From contig NC_136008.1 in NCBI RefSeq assembly GCF_048128805.1, forward strand, positions 18,883,072 through 18,947,071: a stretch of 64,000 bases of DNA, written 5' to 3'. Source of the stretch: Centroberyx gerrardi. Its lineage: Eukaryota; Chordata; Actinopteri; Beryciformes; Berycidae. Within the stretch, counting starts at the first letter, position 1. Each line of letters opens with the position of its first letter. The position numbers and the translations under genes were made by a program. Under the pieces are notes generated by a model that saw nothing but the letters and a program-made list of their open reading frames with translations, was not told the DNA's origin and made no database searches. Shown one piece after another: positions 23,910 to 35,815 of the stretch.

Positions 23910-26900
23910 ATGTGGTTCCTGAAGATGACCGTTGTAATGCTGCTGATTCTGATCATGAGTCCAGGTGAGCAGACTGATTTTTCTATTTCAGTTTCAATAC
24001 AGAACCGACTGTAAAGATGACAAAAAACAGACAGAAGAAAATGCTGTCTTTTGTAGGCTCAGGGAAGATAGACTTAGTTGTCAATTTGTATATGAAATAA
24101 TGAGCTGTTTACGCCTGAATACTGTGATGGACTTTAAAATGAATAGCTTTGTGGTTTCTGATGAGTTCACTCGGAACAACTGAGTAACAACTGACTAACT
24201 TCAAATCATCCCCAGACCATTCTCGTACTCTTGTCATGTACGGACCCAAACAGTCCCAACAGTCCCTTGACCTCTTTTGGGTCAAAAAGTTAAAAAAAAT
24301 ACTGGATGATAATCTGGATGATATCAGTCAATTAAACCTTATTTGCTTATCTGACATTTCCACTGTTGTCTTAATATTTTGTCGTCTATGTGACAAATTA
24401 AACTGATATTTTATAACTATTTTATAATAGACTAATGTCAATTTATCAGTTTGGCAGATGACATGGCATGTTTCATGGTCTTTCTGCAGGAGTGGTGGTT
24501 GGTGATGGATTTTCAGTGACCTTTGAAAATCCAAATCCTTGTGCTTTGCGGGGCTCATCGGTGGAGTTCAGGTGTTCATACGAATACCCAGATGGTGAAG
24601 TGGTTAACAAAACCTCATGGTCCAAAGGAGCAACGAAAGATGGCAGATGGACACGCACTGAGCTCTCCAGCCTTCCTTCATATCAAAGTCGAGTTGAATA
24701 CCTCGGCGACCAACAGCACAACTGTAGCCTGGCAATTTATGACCTACAGGACAATGACACCGGATATTACTACTTCAGGTTCGATACGCATGATTACGGA
24801 TGGCGCAGTAAAGGATCGGTGTATCTGTCTTTAGCAGGTAGAATTCATTGATATTAAGTGTAACTGTGCTTTACTGAATTCAAGTTTTAATATTTTCAGA
24901 AGAGTCTCTGAATATCTGTTTCTCCAATGCCCAGAGCCGACTGCCAGTGTGTATCCTGAGAGTGTGAGAGCAGGAGGGAACGTGACTCTAACATGTAAAA
25001 CATCCTGCACACTGCCTGCCACCATAGTCTGGTTCAGAGATGGACAACCAGTAGACAAAGCAGAGTTTCAGGCCAGAGCAGAGGATGCTGGGAACTATTC
25101 ATGTGCCGTTGAAGGACAGGAGTCAGTGAGATCAGACCCTGTGGCTCTGGATGTTCTGTGTAAGTACATTTATCACTACATTATTCGTTAAGATAAGCTC
25201 TTTCTCGTACAAGCTGTCCATTGACTTATACTGAACTGGTTGCAGTCAGAGTTTAAATGAAGCACAATTTTTCACTGAGGCAAGTTTGATGTGAATGATC
25301 TTTTAGCACAGCTGAACTCAGTTCTACAGTACATACGAATCAAGCTGAAACATGGTATCATTCATAATCTTGGGAATTTATGTCCTATGGTGCCAAATGT
25401 AGCTGTGCCAAATTCATCTGTCTAAAGAAACTAAAGTGTTTTTTTGTTGTTTTTTTTTATAAATTTGAATTCTGTATGTACTGCGAAACTATTTTCTTCC
25501 AAAAGATTCCTCTTATTTAGTGATGTTTTTTCTTTGTATCTGTAGCCTATTTTCTGTAATCAAAAGTACTCTGCACACAGTTTCATTTCAAAGTTTTACT
25601 TACTGTTCTGTAGGCTGACCTTGAGTGTCTTAAAAGCGCCCACAAACAAAATGTATTATTATTCTTTGGAACATTTTTAGCAGCAGATCAAGCTTTCCGG
25701 TCACCCAAACAGAATCATTGTGCATCATACAGTGTTTGAAACTTGCATAATAAATACAGTCTATTTAATGTATAGTAATAGCGCTGTGTGTTTGATTTTT
25801 CCTCAGATCCACCAGTGAGTGTGTTGGTGGAGGCCAGTGCTCCTGGCAGCCTGGCAGAGGGCAGCAGTGTGAACCTGAGCTGCAGCAGTGCTGCTAACCC
25901 AGCAGCAGACAGCTACACCTGGTTCAGGAGGACCGGCTCTCCCGGCTCCAGCTCCCTGCTCCAGGTGGGGTCAGGACAGATGCTGTCTCTCCCCTCTCTG
26001 GAGCCGTGCCACACTGGACACTACCTCTGTCAGGCCAGGAACCCACTGGGGGAGAACAACTCAACTGAGCTGCTGCTGCTGGTGGAAATGACAGAGAGTG
26101 AGTGTGGAGGGGAAGGATAAGAGCAGGATAAGAATGCTCTTCGTGATGTTTTGCAAATAAATGTAGTTTATTAAAAGTGTATTTATTGAATGAATTTGAA
26201 GACTAACTCCTCACAATACTGGAGCCTGATTGGCTGACATTACCAGCCCCTCTAGTTCAAATGACGTAAGGTCAGGTCAAATGCTGTAAACTGGCTTGGT
26301 TGGAAAGATTTTAGCAATTAGTGAGGGGAGCCAATCAGGACCAAGCCCAGCTGTGATGCGTTGACTGGAGTTGACCCAAAGCATCATGTGTTAAAAAGGA
26401 TGGATTTTTGAAAATGCAATAACTTTAAATTTATGCAAACAAAATACAGTTTAACATTGTCTTGATTAAACATCTCTGACAATATATGTATATGAATAGT
26501 GGGAGATTTCAGTTCCTAAAATCGGGCCCCTTGGGTTAAATAGTAATAATGTAATAATGGTAATAAAAAAGTAATAATGGTTAAATAGTACTTTTTACTC
26601 TGTCTCTGACTGTCTTTAGCAGGTAGAATTTGCTGATATTAAGTATAACTGTGCTTTGCTGAATTCAAGTTTTAATATTTTCAGAAGAGTCTCTGAATAT
26701 CTGTCTCTGTTTCTCCAGTGAATCGCTCAGAGCCGACTGCCAGTGTGTATCCTGAGAGTGTGAGAGCAGGAGGGAACGTGACTCTAACATGTAAAACATC
26801 CTGCACACTGCCTGCCACCATAGTCTGGTTCAGAGATGGACAACCAGTAGACAAAGCAGAGTTTCAGGCCAGAGCAGAGGATGCTGGGAACTATTCATGT

Positions 26901-28897
26901 GCCGTTGAAGGACAGGAGTCAGTGAGATCAGACCCTGTGGCTCTGGATGTTCTGTGTAAGTACATTTATCACTACATTATTCGTTAAGATAAGCTCTTTC
27001 TCGTACAAGCTGTCCATTGACTTATATTGAACTGGTTGCAGTCAGAATTTGAATGAAGCACAATTTTTCACTGAGGCAAGTTTGGTGTGAATGATCTTTT
27101 AGCACAGCTGAACTCAGTTCTACAGTACATACGAATCAAGCTGAAACATGGTATCATTCATAATCTTGGGAATTTATGTCCTATGGTGCCAAATATAGCT
27201 GTGCCAAATTCATCTGTCTAAAGAAACGAAAGTGTTTTTTTTTTTTTTTTTATAAATTTGAATTCTGTATGTACTGCGAAACTATTTTCTTCCAAAAGAT
27301 TCCTCTTATTTAGTGATGTTTTTTCTTTGTATCTGTAGCCTATTTTCTGTAATCAAAAGTACTCTGCACACAGTTTCATTTCAAAGTTTTACTTACTGTT
27401 CTGTAGGCTGACCTTGAGTGTCTTAAAAGCGCCCACAAACAAAATGTATTATTATTCTTTGGAACATTTTTAGCAGCAGATCAAGCTTTCCGGTCACCCA
27501 AACAGAATCATTGTGCATCATACAGTGTTTGAAACTTGTATAATAAATACAGTCTATTTAATGCATAGTAATAGCGCTGTGTGTTTGATTTTTCCTCAGA
27601 TCCACCAGTGAGTGTGTTGGTGGAGGCCAGTGCTCCTGGCAGCCTGGCAGAGGGCAGCAGTGTGAACCTGAGCTGCAGCAGTGCTGCTAACCCAGCAGCA
27701 GACAGCTACACCTGGTTCAGGAGGACCGGCTCTCCCGGCTCCAGCTCCCTGCTCCAGGTGGGGTCAGGACAGATGCTGTCTCTCCCCTCTCTGGAGCCGT
27801 CCCACACTGGACACTACCTCTGTCAGGCCAGGAACCCACTGGGGGAGAACAACTCAACTGAGCTGCTGCTGCTGGTGGAAATGACAGAGAGTGAGTGTGG
27901 AGGGGAAGCTACTTTGACTGACACAACAAAAAATTTTCAATATACTGAAAATAATGCTTTAAGGGCCCATATTATTCAGTTTCTTGATTTTGTTTTCAAA
28001 TATACTATGGCTCAGGATAAGAATATGTCCTAACAATACTAGTCCCTGATTGGCTGACAATACCAGCCTCTCTAGTTCAAATGAGGTAAACCTGCTGTGT
28101 CGTCAGGTCAAATGTTACAAACTGGCTTGATTGGAAAGATTTTAGCAATTAGTGAGGGGAGCCAATCAGGACCATGTCCAGTTGTAATGTGTTGACTGGA
28201 GTTAATCCAAAGCATTATGTGAAAAAGGATGGATATTTTTTAAAAATGCAATGACTTTACATTTAAACACAAAAAAAGCAAATTATAACAATGTCTTCAT
28301 TGAACATCTTTGACCATACAGTATATGCATACAAATACTAAATACCTAAATAATTGTTAATTCATTTATTTTCCACCCTGTTTTACTCTGTCTACTCTGC
28401 TCCAGCTGACCGTCTCATCATTCTTGTTGGTATTGGAGTCAAGGTCTTCGCAGTGCTGGTGCTTCCAGTGGTTATGGCCTGGGCCTGGTAAGTGACTGTT
28501 TATACACAATTGATTAAATAGCCAGTTTTCATTTTGAATCAGAGGGACATGGTTAAATGATTCAGTTGCGTAGCATACCTCATGATATTCTGTTTTGTAC
28601 TACAGTGTTATTATAGTTAATATTATAGTGAATAATGTGAAGTGTTGAAGAGTTTAGTTTGCCTCCTTTAAAAAACTTTGTCTCATGTTGTTTTGAAAGG
28701 CGGAAGGATTCTGCTGCGGACAAAGAGGTGAGGAGGACTCAGTTCTTTTTAAATCCGCTCATTACAGTTTTTCACATGGAGCCTAATGTTGTTCTGTTGT
28801 CATGTTTCAGGAGTCCAGTCCAACGTATGAAAGCATCAGTGGAAGCAAATGTTATGGACAGGACAGCAGGGTTATAGAAGAGGAAACTACTGTCTAA
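23910..28897 (+). CDS. Siglec/CD22-like receptor A (activating type)
   Basis: Nine coding exons: 23910-23964, 24490-24837, 24935-25159, 25807-26097, 26719-26952, 27600-27890, 28406-28487, 28700-28727, 28811-28897; 546 residues, all phases closing. Signal peptide 1-18. V-set domain 19-134 with the siglec pattern: Cys36, B-strand Cys47, E-strand Cys97, and Arg115 in YYYFRF, the sialic-acid-binding position of siglecs. Domain 2 (135-209) carries the extra Cys159 expected to bond with the V-set. Domain 3 is 210-306. Domains 4 (307-384) and 5 (385-481) are near-exact copies of 2 and 3. The membrane segment, about 484-510, contains Lys494. The tail of some 36 residues has one YxxI motif (SPTYESI) and no ITIM. 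Expected role: cell-surface glycan or adhesion receptor of leukocytes, signalling through a partner (inference). Nearest named relatives are CD22, sialoadhesin and MAG; one-to-one orthology is not claimed. Confidence 0.9.
24826..26400 (+). repeat. Tandem duplication, copy 1 (exons 3-4 of receptor A)
   Basis: Left copy of a unit of about 1.6 kb, repeated at 26611-28230 with an offset of 1785 bases at the left edge and 1793 further in (an 8-base indel before exon 3). It starts inside the last bases of the V-set exon (TGTCTTTAGCAGGTAGAAT) and runs through two Ig exons and their introns. Confidence 0.9.
26225..26339. repeat. Small inverted-repeat element, copy 1
   Basis: Begins CCTGATTGGCT and ends AGCCAATCAGG, perfect 11-base inverted termini, 115 bases overall; a related 126-base copy is at 28045-28170 in the duplicated unit. 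MITE-like, family unknown; no clear target duplication. Confidence 0.45.
26611..28230 (+). repeat. Tandem duplication, copy 2 (exons 5-6 of receptor A)
   Basis: Right copy of the unit. The Ig exon at 26719 matches the one at 24935 at every shared base except for its extended 5' edge, where the acceptor is used 9 bases further upstream in alignment. The exon at 27600 differs from 25807 by one base seen (Cys to Ser). Introns differ at about ten sites. The 3' flank after 27906 differs much more. Confidence 0.9.
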
Positions 28898-30180
28898 TGA
28901 AACTAGAGTATGATGACATTCCATTAAACTAAAAAAAGGACTTGGCACATATAAATGTCTGCGGTCTGTATGGTGTAACTCCACATGTGACACCAAGAAC
29001 AGCTTGATTTTTAACTATAGCTTGCCAGTTTGAAAAATGCTGCAAATTGTACCTCCCACCCATTCCTGGCTCATGTCCATGTAAACACTAGATTGTTGTT
29101 ATAATTTCTATTGTGCTGAAGACAAAAAGTTCAGCACAATAGAACTTTATTTGTATATACTGTATAACTTCTCAATAGCAGAGTATTAATGTAGTGCAAC
29201 ATTTTCAAGTCACAAAACTATCTTCACTCCTTCCAATCTCCAACCAATCTTGCAATACATACATATTTTTTTATTGTATTTTAAAGGCAGCTATTAAGCA
29301 TCATAAGTTCTTGCAGCGTTACTCAACAATCTGCTATAAAATTCTCCTCCTTTTCCACCAAATCATCTGTAAACATAGATCAGTTTTCCCCAAACAAACA
29401 TTTGGTTTAACAAACACTGGATGCTATTGCCCCATCAAAACTATTTAGCATATTATTATCATCATCATTATTATTATTATTATTATTATTATTTAGTAGC
29501 AGTAGTAGTAGTATTTCCAAAATGAGTTTTATGTCCAATAGTGTAAATGGTTACTGTGTTACCTCTGAGCCACCACAGTCATCTCCTAATTTGAATTATC
29601 CTCTAACAAACTCATTTTGAGTTCAGTTTTTATCATGACCACAACATCCACACTGAAGTTTCAGTTACATCTGTTACTTTTATTGTCCCAAATGGGAGAA
29701 TTTGTTGACAATACATTTAGATAGGAGAGCTTGTTTTGATTCTGCAGCAATTTTCAGAGGGAAACTTTAATTTCCTATTCTTGTTTCATGTTTATATTGA
29801 ATATTCATGTTTATATTTCAGACCAGTGTTACTGGTCTGAAAATGTTACAACAACGTTCTGTGGAGTGAGTGGTTCACTGCTGTTGTGATGGATCTGCTG
29901 CCCTCTAGTGTTCAAAATGCACAGGCACACCTGGTTCTGGTATATTGAGAAAATCCTGACCATTGATAGAACTGTATGTTATGAGAACTGGCATTAAAAG
30001 TTCAATAAACCTCCACTGCCATCAGCAGTTGAAGATAACGTTTTAAATTGAAGGGCACTTACTGTCTATTTGGTTTCTAACACCTAATGTAGAACAGTGG
30101 TCTAAATGCTATTTTTGTAAAGCATACCATCATAGTCTCTCATCAAGTTTCCTTTTGGACAATAAAGTTTTACCTGAAGG
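28898..30180 (+). other. Putative 3'UTR of receptor A
   Basis: AATAAA hexamers occur at 30004-30009 and 30161-30166, so the last exon may extend to about 30030 or 30185. The stretch contains two perfect hairpins (29106-29144, 29816-29842) and an ATT microsatellite (about 29455-29495). No coding frame is recognised. Confidence 0.45.
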
Positions 30181-31689
30181 AGTGTACGAGAAAATGCATC
30201 ATTCCATTTGTCATGAAAGCTGATATGGGACAGAAAATTAGTGTAATACTGGAATTTCCATATTGGAATTTGATATCAGAAGCTTTTGTATAATGTAAAT
30301 CCACATTAATGTGCACATATCGGAAATTGTCATGACGTGTAGATATTCATATATAATAATGACAACATTTTGTACACAGCATACTGCATTGCAAGGTGGG
30401 AGAACCATTAACTGATTTACTGACAATTCGTTTGCATTTTAATTGGCATTTTAAAAATGGAAGGTTTACTCAGCCATAGCAATTTTTATAAATCAGATCA
30501 AAATTTGAAAAAGGCTCTTGAGACGAAGTTGAAATCCAAGTGTATTTTTGTAAATGAATGTCCTGGTGTCAGAGTCACTGTCCTCTTGGTTTTCACCCTC
30601 AGGCTCTGGTCAGTATCTTTGTGCCTTATCACACTGAATAGTTTACCCCAAACCACGGAAATGTAAGCTAATTTTAAACAGCAGTTAATTGGATCATTAT
30701 GACTTTATTTTCCATCATCATCATCATCATCATCACTATCATGTCAGTCCATGTCAGTGTGTCTGACATGGACATTGCTCATTCTTGGGTGGATGTTGTT
30801 AAAATCCACTAAAAATATTACTGCTAAAAATAACTCCTGGCTTTATCTGTGGTCTTATTACGTGATGAACCCAGGAAGTCATAGTGAAATTCACAGTAAC
30901 TGCTGACAATAACATAACACTGTAGACAGGCATGAAGAATAAGCTCCACAGTTGTGAACACAGAAGTTTTTCTTTACACTAAGAACAAAACAGACAAAAA
31001 ATTGCATTGTTTTAAATATTTTTCAAGGACTCATGGGCATCAGCACCATAGAAAGGTACAATCATTTACTGACACATTGTATTCAATTAGACAGGATAAC
31101 AGAAGATTCCCAGTCTATTTTCTGTGTCCATGCAGTTATAATAGACCTTTTGTATCTGGAAACCTGAACAATGCATTTCCAGTACATCAGTCTGAGGAGA
31201 TAAAGCTGTTCTCTATCTGGAGGCTCTGGTTGATTCCTGGCAGGGCAGGAGCACTGAGCTTGTCCCACAGCAGAAATGTATTTGTGGAAGTAGAAACAGA
31301 TATTTTTTCCCAGGTCTTAGCCACTAAATGGCCACAAGCTAAAAAAACCAGAATAAAGCTACTCAGAGTTACTCCAACAGTTTTCCTTTGCTTCAGTTCG
31401 GCTGTTAAAGTCCAATTAACTTCATCTCACTTCACTCCAGTTCAGTTCATCTTCATTCAGCTCAGTCCAGTCAAATCCAGTCAAGTCCAGGAGTTTTTCC
31501 AGAAGTCCAGAAGTTTTTCTGTGTGTGGCATTGAACACTTCATCAGTCTGGCAGGTTTTCATGTCCGCCATATGATCTGCAGGGCCTTCCGTACTGTGTG
31601 GATGGTGTCATTGTCAACAATCTTGAGAGTTTTTGATTGTGAACATGATTTCAGTAGTAAGGTGTAGCAAACTAAATAAAATAAAAAAG

Positions 31690-31757
31690 TAAGTTGAATT
31701 CCTTGTATGTGCAAATATACTTGGCCAATAAAAGGATTTTGATTCTGATTCTGATGT
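31690..31757 (+). mobile_element. LINE 3' tail
   Basis: The text ttccttgtatgtgcaaatat...cttggccaataaaaggattt followed by tandem GATTCT units is the 3' terminus seen on many fish LINEs, which end in short tandem repeats. Only the 3' end is evident. The family name is not asserted. Confidence 0.55.
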
Positions 31758-32081
31758 ACATCTTATTTAATACTGGTTTCAGGGTCCTGCAGGGTTTAAA
31801 GGGGTGTGTGTGTGTGTGTGTTACGTGGCATACTTGCTGTGTTGGATCTTGCAGTTCTGGCACACTATCAGTAGCCTTGAGGCTGTACTGGGCAACAAGA
31901 GGCGTGGATGGAGCGGGACAAGTGTGACAGAAAACACTGTTGAAAAAGGTCAAGGATGCTGAGTCAGCCTACTCTCAGTTACTTAAATGTAACAGAAAGT
32001 CTCTCCTGCTTTTTGGTGGCTGTATGGTGCTTTGCCTATGATGTACTGTGAGTCTTGGGTCTTGCAGTCTTGGGTATGTTT

Positions 32082-32152
32082 CTTGTCTGTAAAGCACTTT
32101 GAACTGCCCTGGTATGAATTGTGCTGTATGAATAAAATTTGAGTTGACTTGA
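32082..32152 (+). mobile_element. Second LINE 3' tail
   Basis: The stretch from tgtaaagcactttgaactgc to aataaaatttgagttgactt resembles the conserved 3' end of another widespread fish LINE group (aaagcactt...gctgtatgaataaaattt). It is truncated, with no ORF2 sequence attached, and ends some 10 bases from the receptor B stop codon. Confidence 0.5.
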
Positions 32153-32162
32153 GCTGCAGTGC

Positions 32163-32270
32163 CTAAGTAGGGTTTGTCTCAGTGAGAACGTAGGACTGGT
32201 GACTGGAGGCTGAGCGCTGTCTCCTGAAAGGACAGACAAATTAATCAACATAAACCACTGATATTTACAT

Positions 32271-32302
<32 letters not shown>

Positions 32303-32305
32303 TAT

Positions 32306-32340
<35 letters not shown>

Positions 32341-35300
32341 GCTAAAGACATTTATATATGGCTATATCATTAGATTTGGATTTTTCGGTAGTTATATCTA
32401 CAACATAAGCTATGGACACTGGTTGGGCTAGGTCATTCTGGGGCCGAGCAGAAGCATTTTTTCTGGGCCTCCCTCCCTGTTGCCTTATCCCATATCTGTA
32501 ACACCAATTTGAATTGAATTTGCCATCCCACAAACCAGGATTTGTCTTTAGTAAAACAGTGATGTCACACGATGTCATGGTGACAGGCTGCCCGTCTTCC
32601 ACACCTGTTTCTAATCACATATTTCAATCTGAATAGGTGCTACTTAATCATAATAAATCTCTGCCATTCACAGCTGTGTCACTTGAGCCAACTGACAACT
32701 GACTAATATGTTTCAGAAGACCTTACCTGAAATACTGATAGAACAGATCACACAGTCTGAATTATTCATATTTTAAATGCATTTCACAAACTCTTGACTG
32801 GTTGTGGACTAAGCCAAGCAGCTCACCTCCTGATGATAAAGGCCACTGCGCCCATGAGAATCAGTAGGAGAGCGACGATCACTCCAACAGTCAAAACTCT
32901 CAGTCCTTTCGAGGCGGAGTGGCTCCTTGCTGCAGTGGACAATACAATACAATACAATACAATACAATATGTGCCTGTGAATGGATATTTTAACATGAAT
33001 CATATTTTATAAATAGGTTAAAGGAAAATCGTGGTAGAAGCTACAATTTACAGTACAGTTCCAGTTCATGTGATGCTACTTGGATATTATGTCACAATAT
33101 AGGAAATGCTTCAAATTCCTGTCAACTATTTGGAAGTTCATCCCTCTTAAAGCCAGACACCAGCAACACTTTGTCCTTTTATGCCCCCCCAACCCCAGAT
33201 CTGCACTGCTTACATGTTAATTACCAGTTTCTGAAAATGTTACTAAATTATCACTAATTTACCTAAATTTTGCAATAATTTCTATCACCTTAGTGTTTCA
33301 AGTTATTCATAATATCTATTCCCTTAGATATATTTATTGCACATTACCGTGTCCTTGATGTGAGCTCTGTGATAAATGTCAGGCTAATGAGCTGTAATTA
33401 GCGACTTGTAAATGAACATGTTGCCACAAGACTAATTTGTTGGTGGATGCTCTTTTAACCCCTTCTGAAATTTAAGGAATTAAGCAGAAAAACTTGTTCC
33501 TGTATCAGCATGTTGTCTGCTGAGTGTCTAATGATGAAGGTTTAGGATGTGGGAGGAGCAGGCTGGGCTGGTCAAGAGGTTGTTGCAACCAAGATCCTTC
33601 ACTCAGACCTAGTGGGGAATTTGCTCATATTTACCAAGGAGGATGTGGCAGACTTCCCCTCAGATTTTGCTTCAAATTTGTAGTTATCAGCGTGGATGAA
33701 TTTAAAAATAAACCAATTTTGAAAAATAATGTAGGCTTGAGCCCTGACTGCTGTTTGACTGGATTCACAGAATATCATATGAAATTAGGGTGCATTACTT
33801 TTCATAGCTATAACTACGTATTTGATGTGAGATTACCATTTGCTCTAACCCTAAGAGGTGTTGGCTGTAAATGTGTAACAATAGCCTTATTAACTTCAGC
33901 ATGGTGAGATGCCCAACATTATAAAGATCAGCTACCACAGAATCTCAAATTAGTCACCAAAGGCCATGGAGCAGGACTGTGGAGCGAACATGGCTGTCGC
34001 TGAAAACTGCAACATCCAAATTCTCTCAGTCACCGTCTCTTCATGCACCCACCTGAGTCTGCAGTGAGCGTCACAGTGTAGTTCTGTGAGCCGTGTCTGT
34101 TGCTTGATACACAGCAGAACTGCCCATATTCCTTCATGGTGATGTTAGCAATGCTGAGTCTCTGGCCTGTTCTGGGTGTAGCGAGGGATTCTGCTCCTGA
34201 ATTCTGCTGAAAGTTGATCCCCGGTGTAGTGAGGCATCCTGGGCCCTGGTACCAGGTGTATGTGTGCACAGGCGGGTTGGCGTCACTGCTGCAGGTCAGA
34301 GTCACAGGAAGCCCCTCTGGTAGCTCTCCAGCCGGCGAGACAGAGACAGTTGTGTTTCGAGGAGGGTCTGGAGAAGAAGGAGTGGAGATGGATGGAGGGA
34401 TGAATTAATGGATGGCTGAATGCATTGTGAATGAATGAATGAATAAATGAATGAATGAATGAATGAATTAGTGGACAGCTGAACGAAAGGATAGATGAAG
34501 GAATAATTTGCACATTTAGATTGGTCAGTATATTTAGATGTGAACTTAGAATGAACATTTAACCTGTGGATTTGCTCGATGGAAAATAACACAATATGTA
34601 AACCTCATTTCACACCATGTGTTAATCCGAATTCAAAAAGGGCTGAACCTTCACTTACACTGTACATCAATGGCCATCGCTGTTGAGTTTTGTGCTCCAT
34701 CTCTAGTCTGGACCTGGCAGTAGTAGCTACCAGTGTCCTCAGCCTTGACATCACTCATGCTCCAGACCTGTCCATCATGTCCAGGGGTGGCGCTAGTTCC
34801 CTTGTACCAGCTGTAACGGACCTCTGGATTGGCTGAAAGGCTGCAGCAGGCCAGCTGTAAGGCCACGCCCTCAGTGATGTCACCGCAGGGACTCGCTGAC
34901 ACCGCCACCGCACTGGAGTCTGGAGGATAGAGAGATTAGGAAAGAAAGAAACTTCAGTTCAAAGTTTTGCTGCTGACTCATTTATAGTGTAATATGGATT
35001 TATTATTAAAAAAGACAATCAGTTTTTATGGTGGATCTACAGCATGCTTGTGGCCAAGAAGCAATTCTACAGTGACATTAGTTCACAACAATACACGTCT
35101 GCCATGGAATATTTACACTTATCTTAATACAAATACATCCAGGGTTACATTATTATCCACTTTATATTTGATAGTAGACAAACATTTATTTGAATGGGCT
35201 ACATCAGTGGTGTAATTGTGTCTAAAACACTGGGGGGGACCAACTGAAGGTCGGGGGGCCGGGAAATGTTACTAATTTTAAATGCATTTCCTGCAATTCT

Positions 35301-35775
35301 ACAGACTTTGGCATCACTGTTGAGCTTTCTTGAATATAGTAAAAGATAGACTAAATCACCTTCACCAGAAAAGGAAAATGCTAAGCGACAAACTATTGAT
35401 ATATGTTTTGAACACAATTAAAACAGTTTTTTAATACCATCCTTTTCTCTATTAGTTCTATATTTTTTCTTTTACAGTGTAATGTGTCTACTTGAAAAAA
35501 AGGGTAACTACATAAATCCGGCCACGGAAAAAGGAGACTTACAGGGAATTCTTCACACAAATATTGCAATTATTTTCTATCAGACATTGTTGGATAAAAT
35601 GGACTACTTGGACAGTTTAACTCTATTCATATACATTCATTATGTTTTATTTCTTTACGGAACTCAGCCACACAATTTCTCTAATTTCTCTTAGTTGTTT
35701 GTCGCTTTCTGGACCAGCTGGAGGCTTGGCAGCGTGTTTATGTTTCATGGCTGTTAGACAACATTTAGGCCTATA

Positions 35776-35815
<40 letters not shown>

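Larger units (their letters stand above)
30186..32162. other. Interval between convergent receptor genes
   Basis: Contains an ATC run (about 30713-30735), an unusually long open frame of 237 codons (30954-31667, plus) with no recognisable domain, and two LINE-type 3' tails. The 3'UTR of receptor B must end in here on the minus strand; no hexamer was singled out. Confidence 0.45.

Noticed and set aside
24826-28230. Duplicated Ig exons as an assembly artefact
   Set aside because: The copies differ at about ten intron sites, by an 8-base indel at the left edge, and strongly in the 3' flank, which a simple assembly duplication would not create.
28811-28897. TYESI in the receptor A tail as an ITIM
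   Set aside because: The residue two before Tyr is Pro, outside the S/I/V/L requirement; it fits only a YxxPhi sorting motif.
32163-32223. SYVLTE in the receptor B tail as an ITIM or ITSM
   Set aside because: The +3 residue is Thr, and the ITSM spacing TxYxxV/I is not met.
33524-33907. Open frame of 127 codons between receptor B exons
   Set aside because: Plus-strand frame inside a minus-strand intron, no domain, no splice or promoter context.
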